Shown here: positions 43,617-51,641 of the stretch, one piece after another
How the letters are laid out: each line of letters begins with the position of its first letter
Position numbering within the stretch: position 1 is the first letter of the stretch
Assembly (NCBI GenBank): GCA_013152385.1
Contig: JAADGL010000044.1
Coordinates: 1-64,000, forward strand
Length of the DNA stretch: 64,000 nt
Direction of reading: 5' to 3'
Source of the DNA: Acidobacteriota bacterium
Lineage (GTDB): Bacteria > Acidobacteriota > Holophagae > Thermotomaculales > Thermotomaculaceae
The notes under the pieces: generated by a model
What the model saw: only the letters and a program-made list of their open reading frames with translations
Told to the model about the DNA's origin: nothing
The model's database searches: none
Position numbers and translations under genes: made by a program

Positions 43617-43707
43617 AGAACCCAACCGGGGTACAAATTCCCGTATCCGCCGACAAAACATAAAATCTCCGAAAAAAGGGCCATTAGCATCCCGGCCGCA
43701 TATTCTT

Positions 43708-45612
43708 TCACCGAAGTGAAACAGCGGTTTCGTAGCCTGCCCGGGTCGCGGCATAGATATCCGCGGGATGATTGGCATCTCCGATTACCATTACAGGGAA
43801 ACCTGCCGTTTTCAATGATACCGCCAGGCTGTTGTCCGGCTCCATTCCGGATGCAATAATAACCGTATTAAATGCCGGAAGCGTTTTTTCTTTCTCCCGG
43901 CAGCGGACCCGTACCCCGTTTTTCTCAAACGAAAGCACTGTGGTTTCCGGCATAATCGTCATCCGGGGGGTTTTACCAAGGCGTTTCAACATCATCTTTT
44001 TTGTAATCATTTCCATATCGTTGGCAATGGTATTGCTGCGCTTGGTAGCCGTCACCTCAAACCCGCGGCCCACAAGCACTTCCGCAGCTTCCATTCCGAC
44101 CATTCCGGCACCGACAATCAAAACCCTTTTCCCCTTTACAGCTTTCTTATTCTCAAAAAACTCCAGTGAAGTCATCCAGTACTGTGTTTCAAGGTTCTTA
44201 ATTCCGGCAATCCGCTGCCGGGACCCGGTTGCCGCAATGATGAAATCATAGGCTTTCAGGTCTTCATCCGCAGGCTCAGCATTCAGGCGGATATCGGAAA
44301 CCAGCCGGCGGGCCCGGTTAATCAGCCCCTGTAACGGCCGCCTCATCAATTCTTTGTGCGGAGCCAACGGGGCCAGACGGAACTGCCCGCCCAACTCCCC
44401 GGTTTTTTCGAAAACCGTCACATCTGCACCTTGTTTTGCCAAAGTACAGGCTGCGGAAAGTCCGGCAGGGCCGGCCCCGATAACCGCAGCCTTCTTTCCT
44501 TTCAGCCCGGCGGGATTCAGCGGCACTTTGTCAATCTCCGGATTTACAATGCACCCCAGTCCGCTGCCGTTTTTAACATTGGCAAGACAGCCTTGAAGAC
44601 AAAAGCCACAAAAAACAATCGCTTCTGTTTTCCCTTCCGTCAGTTTCGCAGGCAAAGCAGGATCCGCAACCAATGCCCGGCCGAAAGCCGCAAAATCGGC
44701 CAGATTTTCCCGTTCAAGTGTTTCCAGCTTTTCAATATCCGCCATTCTCCCCGCTGCAATGAGGGGAAGGGAGGTCATCCTCCGCACTTTTCTCAATGCT
44801 TCCAGCTGATGGGATTCCGGAATCCCCATGTGGGCATAATAAAAAGGCGGCGTGTCACAGATACTCCCCATTCCGCAGTGAACCGCATCGAAACCGTGTT
44901 TTTCCGCCAGTTTTAAAACCGGAAGGTTATCTTCGGGCATCAGGCCACCTTCCAGAAATTCACTGACGGAAATACGGGCCAGAACAGTCAAATCCCCCCG
45001 GTTCCTCTCCACTTCTTCAAACACTTTTTTCAAAAAGAGGCTTTTATCCCGGCCGTATTCATCCTCCCGCTGATTTGTACGGGGAGAGAGAAACTGGCTG
45101 ACAAGATAGCCGTGGCCGCACTGAATTTCCACCGCGTCGAATCCGGCAGCCGCAGCCCGGCCCACCGCGTCCCCAAATGCATGAATAATCTCCTCAATCT
45201 CCATCGGGGACAGCACATTCGGTATTTGACCGGTAACGGGACAAACGAGGGCAGAGGGAGCAAGGGGCGCGGTTCCGGTGGCCTTTGGGTTGGCGGCACG
45301 GCCCGCGTGGTTCAGATTCAAGCAGGCCAATGCCCCGTTTTCATGGAGTATAGCCACAATTTTCTTCAAATCCGGCACACTGGTTTCCAGATGAATCGTC
45401 AACTGCTTCGGATGCTCCTTTCCCGTCTGCACCACAGATACCGGTTCCGGAATAACCAGTGCGGCTCCCCCTTTTGCAATGTTTCTGTAATAAACAAGAT
45501 GACGTTCGGTCACCCGTCCGTCCAACGTACCGTAAGCGGTTTTCACCGGCGCCATGAAAAACCGGTTTTTCAGTTTCAGCCGCCCGAGAGTTGCGGGTTC
45601 TGTAAAACGCAT
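43708..45612 (-). CDS. Old-yellow-enzyme/FadH-type NADH:flavin oxidoreductase
   Basis: A 634-residue fusion of an FMN TIM barrel (about 1-330) and an FAD/NAD(P)H pyridine-disulfide domain (about 370-634). The barrel has FMAPVKTAYG, EIQCGHGYLVSQFLSPRTNQREDEYG with the active-site His/Tyr region, and the Fe-S motif CGFCLQGC...C. The second domain has VIGAGPAGLSAACTLA and VGAGMVGMEAAEVL. This is the architecture of 2,4-dienoyl-CoA reductase, BaiCD and enoate reductases of anaerobes; the substrate is probably an unsaturated acid or thioester. Monocistronic and divergent from the NifX-like gene. Confidence 0.9.
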   Translation of the reverse strand: MRFTEPATLGRLKLKNRFFMAPVKTAYGTLDGRVTERHLVYYRNIAKGGAALVIPEPVSVVQTGKEHPKQLTIHLETSVPDLKKIVAILHENGALACLNLNHAGRAANPKATGTAPLAPSALVCPVTGQIPNVLSPMEIEEIIHAFGDAVGRAAAAGFDAVEIQCGHGYLVSQFLSPRTNQREDEYGRDKSLFLKKVFEEVERNRGDLTVLARISVSEFLEGGLMPEDNLPVLKLAEKHGFDAVHCGMGSICDTPPFYYAHMGIPESHQLEALRKVRRMTSLPLIAAGRMADIEKLETLERENLADFAAFGRALVADPALPAKLTEGKTEAIVFCGFCLQGCLANVKNGSGLGCIVNPEIDKVPLNPAGLKGKKAAVIGAGPAGLSAACTLAKQGADVTVFEKTGELGGQFRLAPLAPHKELMRRPLQGLINRARRLVSDIRLNAEPADEDLKAYDFIIAATGSRQRIAGIKNLETQYWMTSLEFFENKKAVKGKRVLIVGAGMVGMEAAEVLVGRGFEVTATKRSNTIANDMEMITKKMMLKRLGKTPRMTIMPETTVLSFEKNGVRVRCREKEKTLPAFNTVIIASGMEPDNSLAVSLKTAGFPVMVIGDANHPADIYAATRAGYETAVSLR

Positions 45613-45635
45613 TGTCTGCCTCCCTGAATCTTTGT

Positions 45636-45675
45636 TTGTAAAAAAGCTGATTCTATTTTATAATAAACATATGTT
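45636..45675 (+). promoter_or_regulatory. Promoter with palindrome before the NifX-fold gene
   Basis: TTGTAA (45636-45641), 17-nt spacer, TATAAT (45659-45664). A perfect 10-bp palindrome AACATATGTT (45666-45675) covers the expected start point, a likely repressor site. The gene starts 26 nt later. Confidence 0.55.
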
Positions 45676-45700
45676 CATAACAAGAAAAAGGGGAATGACA

Positions 45701-46114
45701 ATGCAAAACAGGGAATCAGACAAAGCACAATGGAAAAAAGTCGCCATTGCCATTACAAAAGACGGCGCCATTTCCCCCACTCACTTCGGGGACGCAGACC
45801 AATTCCTTTTGGCCGAAGTTTGTAAGGGGAAATTCCGCATTCTGGAAACACGCCCCAACCCTGTAAAGGAAATGGACGAAGAACATCACGGAAACCGGGA
45901 AAAACTCAACAAAGCATCCGGCATCATGAAAGGTGTTACAATTATGGCAACGGGAAAACCAAGTGGCAATTTCAAGAAAATGCGGACCGAAAAAGGAAAA
46001 TGGCCGATTATTACAAAAATGGAGCCGGATGCTTTCCTGAACTGGCTGAGCCGTTCTCTCGCCACACTGGAAAGCTGGTTTAACAATCCCGGCAACATCG
46101 TCTATAAAACCTGA
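45701..46114 (+). CDS. NifX/NifB-fold (dinitrogenase FeMo-cofactor type) protein
   Basis: A 137-residue protein from ATG 45701; ATG 45695 is also in frame but abuts the AAGGGGA site. After KKVAIAITKDGAISPTHFGDADQFLLAEV comes the strand FRILETRPNP, the layout of the Nitro_FeMo-Co family (NifX, NafY, NifB C-terminus, small archaeal and bacterial homologues). No other nitrogen-fixation gene is nearby, so a role in nitrogenase is unlikely; such stand-alone proteins are thought to bind Fe-S or Fe-Mo species. It is the last gene before the cytochrome locus but has its own promoter. Confidence 0.82.
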   Translation: MQNRESDKAQWKKVAIAITKDGAISPTHFGDADQFLLAEVCKGKFRILETRPNPVKEMDEEHHGNREKLNKASGIMKGVTIMATGKPSGNFKKMRTEKGKWPIITKMEPDAFLNWLSRSLATLESWFNNPGNIVYKT

Positions 46115-46353
46115 TTGTTACAGGAACAGCCATTTCCGGCCAATTATCCGCAACCCCGTAACACTTAGAAATCCGCCTCTTTCCCGCTCTTCCAAAAGTA
46201 TCCTTTTCATGTTTCCGCAGACATCTTATTCCTCATTGATTTTTTCAGTCTGAAAATCCTCAGATGCTTTTTTGTACCGCCGCGCATTTCCCCGGATGCA
46301 ATGAAGGTTCGAAAAAAACAAATAAGTGAATTTTAGTTTGATTCGTTTTATAG

Positions 46354-46395
46354 AGTGTGATAATCTTCACACTATAATTTAGGCAGGCTTATTAT
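46354..46395 (+). promoter_or_regulatory. CRP-type palindrome and two possible -10 boxes before the cytochrome locus
   Basis: AGTGTGA-TAATCT-TCACACT (46354-46373) contains the exact TGTGA-N6-TCACA of Crp-family sites. TATAAT begins inside its last base (46373-46378) without a good -35, and TATTAT lies at 46390-46395. If the latter is used, the palindrome centre is about 39-40 nt upstream of the start, the class II activator position. The rest of 46115-46463 shows no gene. Confidence 0.55.
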
Positions 46396-46463
46396 GCCCG
46401 CTCTGTTTTTTAATTTATATTTGGAATGGTACCGAAATGAACTAATTTAACTGTGAGGTATTC

Positions 46464-47183
46464 ATGAATTCTTCAGGTAAAACAAACACACATTCTTTTT
46501 TCATCCGGCACGCCGGAAATTTCCTCGTGGCCTGTTCCCTGGTTATGCTCTCCGTGACAATGAACGCATCTGTCATAAACACGCACCATGACTTTTCCAC
46601 CAGCGGGTGGACAAACGGCCGGGCATGTATTATCTGCCACACCCCCCACCATGCCAACATGACAGTTCCGCAGTCCCCGCTTTGGAATCATGCGGTGACA
46701 AACAACACATTCACGCTGTACAGCAGCTCTACGCTGGATGCCACGCCAACGCAGCCCACCGGCATCACCCGGCTCTGCCTATCCTGCCACGACGGGACTG
46801 TGGCGCTGGACTCATTTGGCGGAAACACCGGGTCCAGCTTTATCCGGGATCAGACAAGCAGAAATGTACCCATCAAGATCGGTACAGCTTTAAACCATCA
46901 CCATCCGGTTGCCATTCGCTACGATGCCGCGCTGGCCGCACAGGACCCCGGACTCAACAATCCGGATACAACCCCGTCAGGACTCGGTGGAACCATCAGC
47001 AGCGATATGCTGTTCGGCGGAATGCTGGAATGCAGCTCCTGCCACGATGTACACGTATCCAGAGGCAGTGGAAACTGTACGGATTGCCACGACTTTTCCT
47101 ATCCCAGTTATTATTTGAATACAAAGTCCCTTGTCAAATCCAATGCCGGCAGCGCACTGTGCCTGACCTGTCACAAAAAATAG
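46464..47183 (+). CDS. Pentahaem OmcE-like c-type cytochrome
   Basis: A 239-residue exported cytochrome with a long N-region before its signal helix (about 17-36). Five CxxCH motifs are present: CIICH, CLSCH, CSSCH, CTDCH and CLTCH. Around them HDFSTSGW, CHTPHHAN, PLWNHAVT, YSSSTLDAT, LCLSCHDGTVALDSFGGNTG and CSSCHDVH closely follow the OmcE-type tetrahaem nanowire cytochromes, and the next gene is a clear paralogue. The fifth motif, CTDCHDFSY, is an insertion between haems 3 and 4 of the usual fold. It could be a second filament subunit, a minor or capping subunit, or a periplasmic form. TGAGGT precedes the ATG. Confidence 0.88.
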   Translation: MNSSGKTNTHSFFIRHAGNFLVACSLVMLSVTMNASVINTHHDFSTSGWTNGRACIICHTPHHANMTVPQSPLWNHAVTNNTFTLYSSSTLDATPTQPTGITRLCLSCHDGTVALDSFGGNTGSSFIRDQTSRNVPIKIGTALNHHHPVAIRYDAALAAQDPGLNNPDTTPSGLGGTISSDMLFGGMLECSSCHDVHVSRGSGNCTDCHDFSYPSYYLNTKSLVKSNAGSALCLTCHKK

Positions 47184-47219
47184 CCGCATTAAAAAATCCG
47201 GGGAGATGGTAAATAATCA

Positions 47220-47247
47220 TTGACAATTTGAAAAGAATAGGTATAAA
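47220..47247 (+). promoter_or_regulatory. Internal sigma-70 promoter of the tetrahaem cytochrome gene
   Basis: Consensus TTGACA (47220-47225), 16-nt spacer and TATAAA (47242-47247), followed by an AT-rich start region. It gives a leader of roughly 120 nt before the cytochrome ATG and contains the leader ORF at 47314. Confidence 0.7.
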
Positions 47248-47313
47248 TATATATTGTGATTTAATTCTTTTGTTCTATTAAATGGTGCGTTCAGGGAATT
47301 TGGAGGTAATAAC

Positions 47314-47373
47314 ATGAAGTCGAATCTTCAAAAAATTCACAGGATTTATATTCTATTTACGGAGGTGTCTTAA
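47314..47373 (+). CDS. 19-codon leader ORF overlapping the tetrahaem cytochrome start
   Basis: ATG 47314 follows TGGAGGT at a proper 7-8 nt spacing and encodes MKSNLQKIHRIYILFTEVS. Its TAA (47371-47373) shares one base with the cytochrome ATG (TAATG), the classic arrangement for translational coupling. The cytochrome's own GGAGG (47361-47365) lies inside this ORF. It may be a regulatory leader peptide; peptide sequence shows no obvious amino-acid run as in attenuators. It might also be a chance ORF. Confidence 0.5.
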   Translation: MKSNLQKIHRIYILFTEVS

Positions 47374-47966
47374 TGAGGAAAATTCTTGTAATCACATTCA
47401 GCCTGCTGCTGAGTGGTGCCGTGATGGCTCAGGGAACAATCGTAGGCAGCGCGCACGATTTCAGCAGTGAAACTTGGAATACAACCGGTCAGATTTGTAT
47501 TGTGTGCCACACGCCGCATAATGCGAAAGCCGGTTATGAGCCTCTGTGGAACCATGAGGTGACAACACAGACGTTCACCCTTTACAGCAGTTCAACCCTG
47601 AACGCAACCGACCTCGGCCAGCCGGAAGGCGCATCCAAATTGTGTCTCTCCTGTCACGACGGAACAGTTGGGCTGGAAGCATTCAGCGGAACAACAACCA
47701 ACACAAATCTCATTACCGGAGATGCCCTGCTGGGAACGGACTTGACCAACGACCACCCGATTTCATTCACTTATGATACCACCCTCGCCACCAACGACGG
47801 CGAACTGGTGGATCCGTCCTCATCAACCGAGGTTGCGGGGATGCTGTACAACGGCAAAATGGAATGTTCCTCCTGCCATGACGTACATAACACCCCCGGC
47901 ATTGCAAAACTGCTGGTTAAGAGCAACGCGGCCAGTGCCCTGTGTCTGACGTGCCACAAGAAGTAG
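47373..47966 (+). CDS. Tetrahaem OmcE-like cytochrome, probable nanowire subunit
   Basis: A 197-residue secreted cytochrome with signal peptide cut after Ala19. Four CxxCH motifs begin at Cys42, 91, 165 and 191. Other His lie at 29, 49, 61, 128 and 172, enough for bis-His ligation of four haems with one to spare. The framework HDFSS, CIVCHTPHNAK, PLWNHEVTTQTFTLYSSSTL, KLCLSCHDGTVGLEAF, NDHPISF, ECSSCHDVHN and ALCLTCH is that of OmcE and its bacterial and archaeal relatives, which polymerise into extracellular haem-chain filaments. Own promoter, coupled leader ORF and strong terminator suggest high independent expression. Filament formation is inferred from family resemblance. Confidence 0.88.
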   Translation: MRKILVITFSLLLSGAVMAQGTIVGSAHDFSSETWNTTGQICIVCHTPHNAKAGYEPLWNHEVTTQTFTLYSSSTLNATDLGQPEGASKLCLSCHDGTVGLEAFSGTTTNTNLITGDALLGTDLTNDHPISFTYDTTLATNDGELVDPSSSTEVAGMLYNGKMECSSCHDVHNTPGIAKLLVKSNAASALCLTCHKK

Positions 47967-48003
47967 GAAATACAGGAAACAACAATTTGATTTTCCAGTA
48001 AAC

Positions 48004-48034
48004 AAAAAGCCCCCCGCTCAAGGGGGGCTTTTTT
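48004..48034 (+). terminator. Strong intrinsic terminator/attenuator after the tetrahaem gene
   Basis: AAAAAGCCCCCC pairs with GGGGGGCTTTTT around a 6-nt loop (GCTCAA), followed by T. The next gene starts only 17 nt later and no promoter fits between, so partial read-through probably sets the ratio of filament subunit to conduit genes. Confidence 0.9.
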
Positions 48035-48050
48035 AAAAGGGAGGAAACCG

Positions 48051-49136
48051 GTGAAACAAAAGATTACACTTGTTCTGATTATCCTGGCATTGATTTTTGT
48101 TTCAGGATGTGTGCGGGCACCCAAAGAAACAGTCAAAAGCAGAACAGAACCGAATCAATTTATTTTCTATCCGCCACTGCCCAACCAGCCGAGATATCAA
48201 TTCCTTGCAACAATTTCTTCATCCAAAGATATCCGGCAGGGGCCGAGCAAACTGTTTAAATTCATTGTCGGTTCGGATCAGGACAAACCCACCCCCATCA
48301 ACAAAGCATACGGCAGTGCCCTCGCAGGAGACCGCCTGTATGTCTGTGATATTCACGGGGGACTGCGTGTAATCGATTTCAAGAAACATTCCTTCACCAC
48401 CTGGGGGCTGACAGAGCCCGGCAACCTGACAAGCCCGATCAATGTCGCGATAGACAAAAAAAACGGCCTTGTTTATGTTGCGGATATCGGACGAAAGCAA
48501 GTCATGGTCTATGATCAAAACGGCCGTTTTGTGCGTGCATACGGCTCAACCGGCCAATTTGAGGGGCCGGTTGATGTGGTGATATCAGGCAAGCATCTTT
48601 TTGTCTGTGATGTCCGAAAACATCAGGTCCATGTAGTGGATATGAAAAGCGGAAAAACCCTGTATGACATCGGGAAACCCGGCAGCGGAAACGATGAGCT
48701 GTTCCACCCCACGAATATTGCCATCGAAGGGGGCAAACTCTATGTTTCCGATACGACAAACTTTCGTGTTCAGATTTTCAGCCTGAAAGGAAAACCCATC
48801 AGCCGCTTCGGACAGGTGGGAGACAAACCGGGGATGTTTTCCCGCCCCAAAGGAATTGCAGTGGACCGCGAAGGGCGAATCTATGTCGCTGACGCCGCAT
48901 TCGAAAACATTCAGGTTTTCAACAAAAAGCACCAGCTTCTACTCTTTTTTCTCTCTCCCGGAAATGGGAAAGGCATGATTAATCTGCCGGCAGGTATCAG
49001 TATCAGCTATGATATTCCCCAATTTTTCAGAAAAAAACTTGCCCCGGGGTTTCAGGCAAAATACCTGCTTCTCGTCAACTCCGAGTTCGGCAGAAACAAG
49101 GTGAATGTCTATGCATTCGGGTCTTACAAGAAGTAA
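48051..49136 (+). CDS. NHL-repeat beta-propeller lipoprotein
   Basis: A 361-residue lipoprotein starting at GTG 48051, 6 nt after GGGAGG. Lipobox LIFVSGC places Cys20 at the mature end. The body has six or so NHL-type blades, with repeats such as PINVAIDKKNGLVYVADIGRKQVMVYDQNGRFVRAYGS-type (split here), LFVCDVRKHQVHVVD, HPTNIAIEGGKLYVSDT and RPKGIAVDREGRIYVADAAFENIQVF. NHL propellers accompany porin and cytochrome genes in many extracellular-electron-transfer clusters and probably act as structural adaptors. It overlaps the next lipoprotein cytochrome by 32 nt. Confidence 0.88.
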   Translation: MKQKITLVLIILALIFVSGCVRAPKETVKSRTEPNQFIFYPPLPNQPRYQFLATISSSKDIRQGPSKLFKFIVGSDQDKPTPINKAYGSALAGDRLYVCDIHGGLRVIDFKKHSFTTWGLTEPGNLTSPINVAIDKKNGLVYVADIGRKQVMVYDQNGRFVRAYGSTGQFEGPVDVVISGKHLFVCDVRKHQVHVVDMKSGKTLYDIGKPGSGNDELFHPTNIAIEGGKLYVSDTTNFRVQIFSLKGKPISRFGQVGDKPGMFSRPKGIAVDREGRIYVADAAFENIQVFNKKHQLLLFFLSPGNGKGMINLPAGISISYDIPQFFRKKLAPGFQAKYLLLVNSEFGRNKVNVYAFGSYKK

Positions 49137-49704
49137 GGTCATTATTGCCCTGACAGGATTACTGCTGCTTTCAGCGTGTACACCGGAAAAAAAATATCGG
49201 GTGCTGTCCTTCTTTTTTGACGGCGTGCCCAACCCTTCTCTTTCCGGAAAAGAGTCAAACTCCAAAGCCGGACCGGAAAAAAGTCAGATAATTGCAGCAC
49301 AAAAAGCCATTCGTAAAGCGAGAAACAAACGCAGAGAAAAAAAACCGGAGACCTATGTGTCTCAACATCCTCCCTACGTAAACCGGCAGTGCGAGCGCTG
49401 CCATAACCAAACATCCCGGAATATGCTGGTTTCCAGTAAGGCGGAATTGTGCTTCAATTGCCATGAGAAAAGTAAGTTTACCGGACCGTACGTTCACGGA
49501 CCGGTTGCGGTGGGAGCCTGTCTGATGTGTCACCTCCCACACCGGTCTGTGAATCCATCCCTGCTGGTTAAAAAAACACCCGGGCTGTGTCTCCAATGCC
49601 ACAATAAGACGGATATTTTTGCCAATGAAAACCATGAGGGCGTTACAGATTGTCTGGAATGTCATCAGCCGCATGTAAGCGGAAATCCGATGTTTCTCCA
49701 ATGA
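49105..49704 (+). CDS. Pentahaem lipoprotein cytochrome
   Basis: A 199-residue lipoprotein (LLLLSAC, Cys25). Just after the anchor is KYRVLSFFFDGVPNP, a segment I have seen in lipoprotein cytochromes of metal reducers. Five motifs, CERCH, CFNCH, CLMCH, CLQCH and CLECH, lie in the C-terminal half with the doubled-CxxCH spacing. A long Lys/Arg-rich linker (about 60-80) precedes them. It probably sits on the periplasmic or outer face of the outer membrane and docks to the adjacent barrel. Its stop overlaps the barrel ATG (ATGA). Confidence 0.87.
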   Translation: MSMHSGLTRSKVIIALTGLLLLSACTPEKKYRVLSFFFDGVPNPSLSGKESNSKAGPEKSQIIAAQKAIRKARNKRREKKPETYVSQHPPYVNRQCERCHNQTSRNMLVSSKAELCFNCHEKSKFTGPYVHGPVAVGACLMCHLPHRSVNPSLLVKKTPGLCLQCHNKTDIFANENHEGVTDCLECHQPHVSGNPMFLQ

Positions 49705-51641
49705 AAAAACTCCCCGTCCCATCTGCCGTAAAAAGTTTTGTCGCTTTGATGCTTCTCTACAGCGGGATTGCCGGAGCTCAGGAAATCCGATCCCTGGCTT
49801 TAACCCGTATTCACGGAGCTTATATTCTCGGATGGGAAGGAACTTCGGAAAATGAACGGGATAACAAAGAAACGGTACGGGATTATTCGGAAAGTTTTTT
49901 TCGCTACGGATTAAACCTGAACCTGGAAGGCTATATCTACCATCCCAACCTGTTGAATTTTACAATTGATGGCACCTTGATCCAGAACCGCAGCAGCGTG
50001 AGGGAATTCGAAAACAGCTTTCTCTATAACGAAATGGATAATGCATATGACATGCGGTTCCGGTTTCTGGAAAAAAAGCCGGTTCATGCAACCCTCTATT
50101 TTTTTCAATCCAACACAAGCTCTGATCGGGCCTTTCTCGGAAGATACTATAACCGTGTGAAAAAGCACGGCATCACACTGTTTTCAAAACTGGGGGGAAT
50201 CCCCTTCGAACTGGATGTCAATCGGATGTCCAACCGGTATGCGTCTCTTACATTTGAAGATCGAAATGAAAAAACAGATAACATCACAATGAAAACAACA
50301 TTGTATAACCGGAACGGCCACCGGGGAATGCTGAATTTCAGATTTAAAAATTACAGCGAATCGGTTTATGACGTAAACTACAAACAGACACAGCTGCAGG
50401 GAATTTTCGAATCTGTGTTCAAAACCACCCGTCCGACACGGTACAGCGGAGTTTTCCGCTATGATAAAATGGCCGGCGCCAGTAACCTGAACACCATTAC
50501 GCTAATGAACTCAATTGCCCGGGAACTGTCCCCGCATTTGAGGGCAACCGGAATGCTGAACTTTTCCCGCACCCGGGTTTTTGACAGCAGTATGGATCAG
50601 AGTTTTGTTTCCGCAGCGTTAACCCACTCGCTTTTCGAAAGTCTGGAATCTGAGATTTCCCTCACTGCAAGACGGGAAACCGGTGACAATTCATACCTGA
50701 ACCGGACCACCGGACACATTCAGACCGCCTACCGGAAAATCATTCCCACCGGCAGGCTGAATCTGATATTTTCTCAGCAATACGAAGTCCTTGCAAATCA
50801 CTCGTCCGGGCAGACACAAAATGATTCGGTGGAAATTTCGTTTGATTTCAGCAATTCCATCGTCCTGAATGTCAACGGGATCAACCCGGATTCAATTATC
50901 ATCACGGATCCCCAACTGTCCGTACTGTATCAGAACGGCATTGATTATCAAATCCTTGTAACAGATGAAATTGTGTACATCACACGGATCCCCGGGGGAA
51001 ATATCCCCGAAGGCGGCACTGTCCTTGTCTCCTATCTTTTTCAGCAGCAACCGGATTACATTCTGAACATACATGATTACCAGAACAGTTTTCAACTTCG
51101 TTTCCTGAAAATGTTCCGAATCGGATACCGGATCCGGGGAAGCGGAAACCGCCTGGATTCCAGGTTTCTGGTTTCTCCTTTTGAATCCTACCTCTCACGT
51201 CAGAAAATGGCCGGGCTGGATTCAAAATTTTTCACCTGGCAGTACTCAACTGAGAAATATGACGGCACACGTTCCAGGTACACAACCCGCAACTGGCAGG
51301 GTGCCACCCAGGTTTCTTTTCACAGGCGGTTCCGTCTGATCTATACCCTCGCCGACAACAAAACGGATTTTCAATCCCAGGAACACTTTAATGAGATAAA
51401 AAGCCGGTACCTGACCTTTTCCTGGGTACTCCTGTCCGGTTTGAGCGGGGACATCAATTATCGGAACCTTCAATACCGTTCCGACAATTATGACCGCAGA
51501 CGAGCCAGCATCTTTGCCCGGTTTCAATGGCAAATCCGGCGGCTGCTTCTGACCGGCTCCTATGAATACATTCTCGACGACACAGATGCGGCGCGCAGAC
51601 GCCATTCATACTACATTCTGAGTATAAGGAGGCGATTTTAG
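49701..51641 (+). CDS. Outer-membrane beta-barrel, putative cytochrome conduit porin
   Basis: A 646-residue protein from ATG 49701, which overlaps the previous stop as ATGA; an upstream in-frame ATG at 49650 lies inside the cytochrome gene. The signal peptide ends near GIAGAQ. The rest is alternating polar/aromatic strands separated by charged turns (for example RYSGVFRYDK, GDINYRNLQYRSDNYDRRRASIFARF), ending YILSIRRRF with a C-terminal Phe, the outer-membrane insertion signal. There is one internal domain-like piece near 400-450 (ITDPQLSVLYQNGIDYQI). By position between NHL and cytochrome genes it likely houses a cytochrome, as in porin-cytochrome conduits. No sequence match to MtrB is claimed. 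Confidence 0.8.
   Translation: MKKLPVPSAVKSFVALMLLYSGIAGAQEIRSLALTRIHGAYILGWEGTSENERDNKETVRDYSESFFRYGLNLNLEGYIYHPNLLNFTIDGTLIQNRSSVREFENSFLYNEMDNAYDMRFRFLEKKPVHATLYFFQSNTSSDRAFLGRYYNRVKKHGITLFSKLGGIPFELDVNRMSNRYASLTFEDRNEKTDNITMKTTLYNRNGHRGMLNFRFKNYSESVYDVNYKQTQLQGIFESVFKTTRPTRYSGVFRYDKMAGASNLNTITLMNSIARELSPHLRATGMLNFSRTRVFDSSMDQSFVSAALTHSLFESLESEISLTARRETGDNSYLNRTTGHIQTAYRKIIPTGRLNLIFSQQYEVLANHSSGQTQNDSVEISFDFSNSIVLNVNGINPDSIIITDPQLSVLYQNGIDYQILVTDEIVYITRIPGGNIPEGGTVLVSYLFQQQPDYILNIHDYQNSFQLRFLKMFRIGYRIRGSGNRLDSRFLVSPFESYLSRQKMAGLDSKFFTWQYSTEKYDGTRSRYTTRNWQGATQVSFHRRFRLIYTLADNKTDFQSQEHFNEIKSRYLTFSWVLLSGLSGDINYRNLQYRSDNYDRRRASIFARFQWQIRRLLLTGSYEYILDDTDAARRRHSYYILSIRRRF

Noticed and set aside
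45701-46114. Evidence for a nitrogen-fixation cluster from the NifX-fold protein
   Set aside because: No nifH, D, K, E, N or B genes are near; such small proteins are common outside nitrogen fixers.
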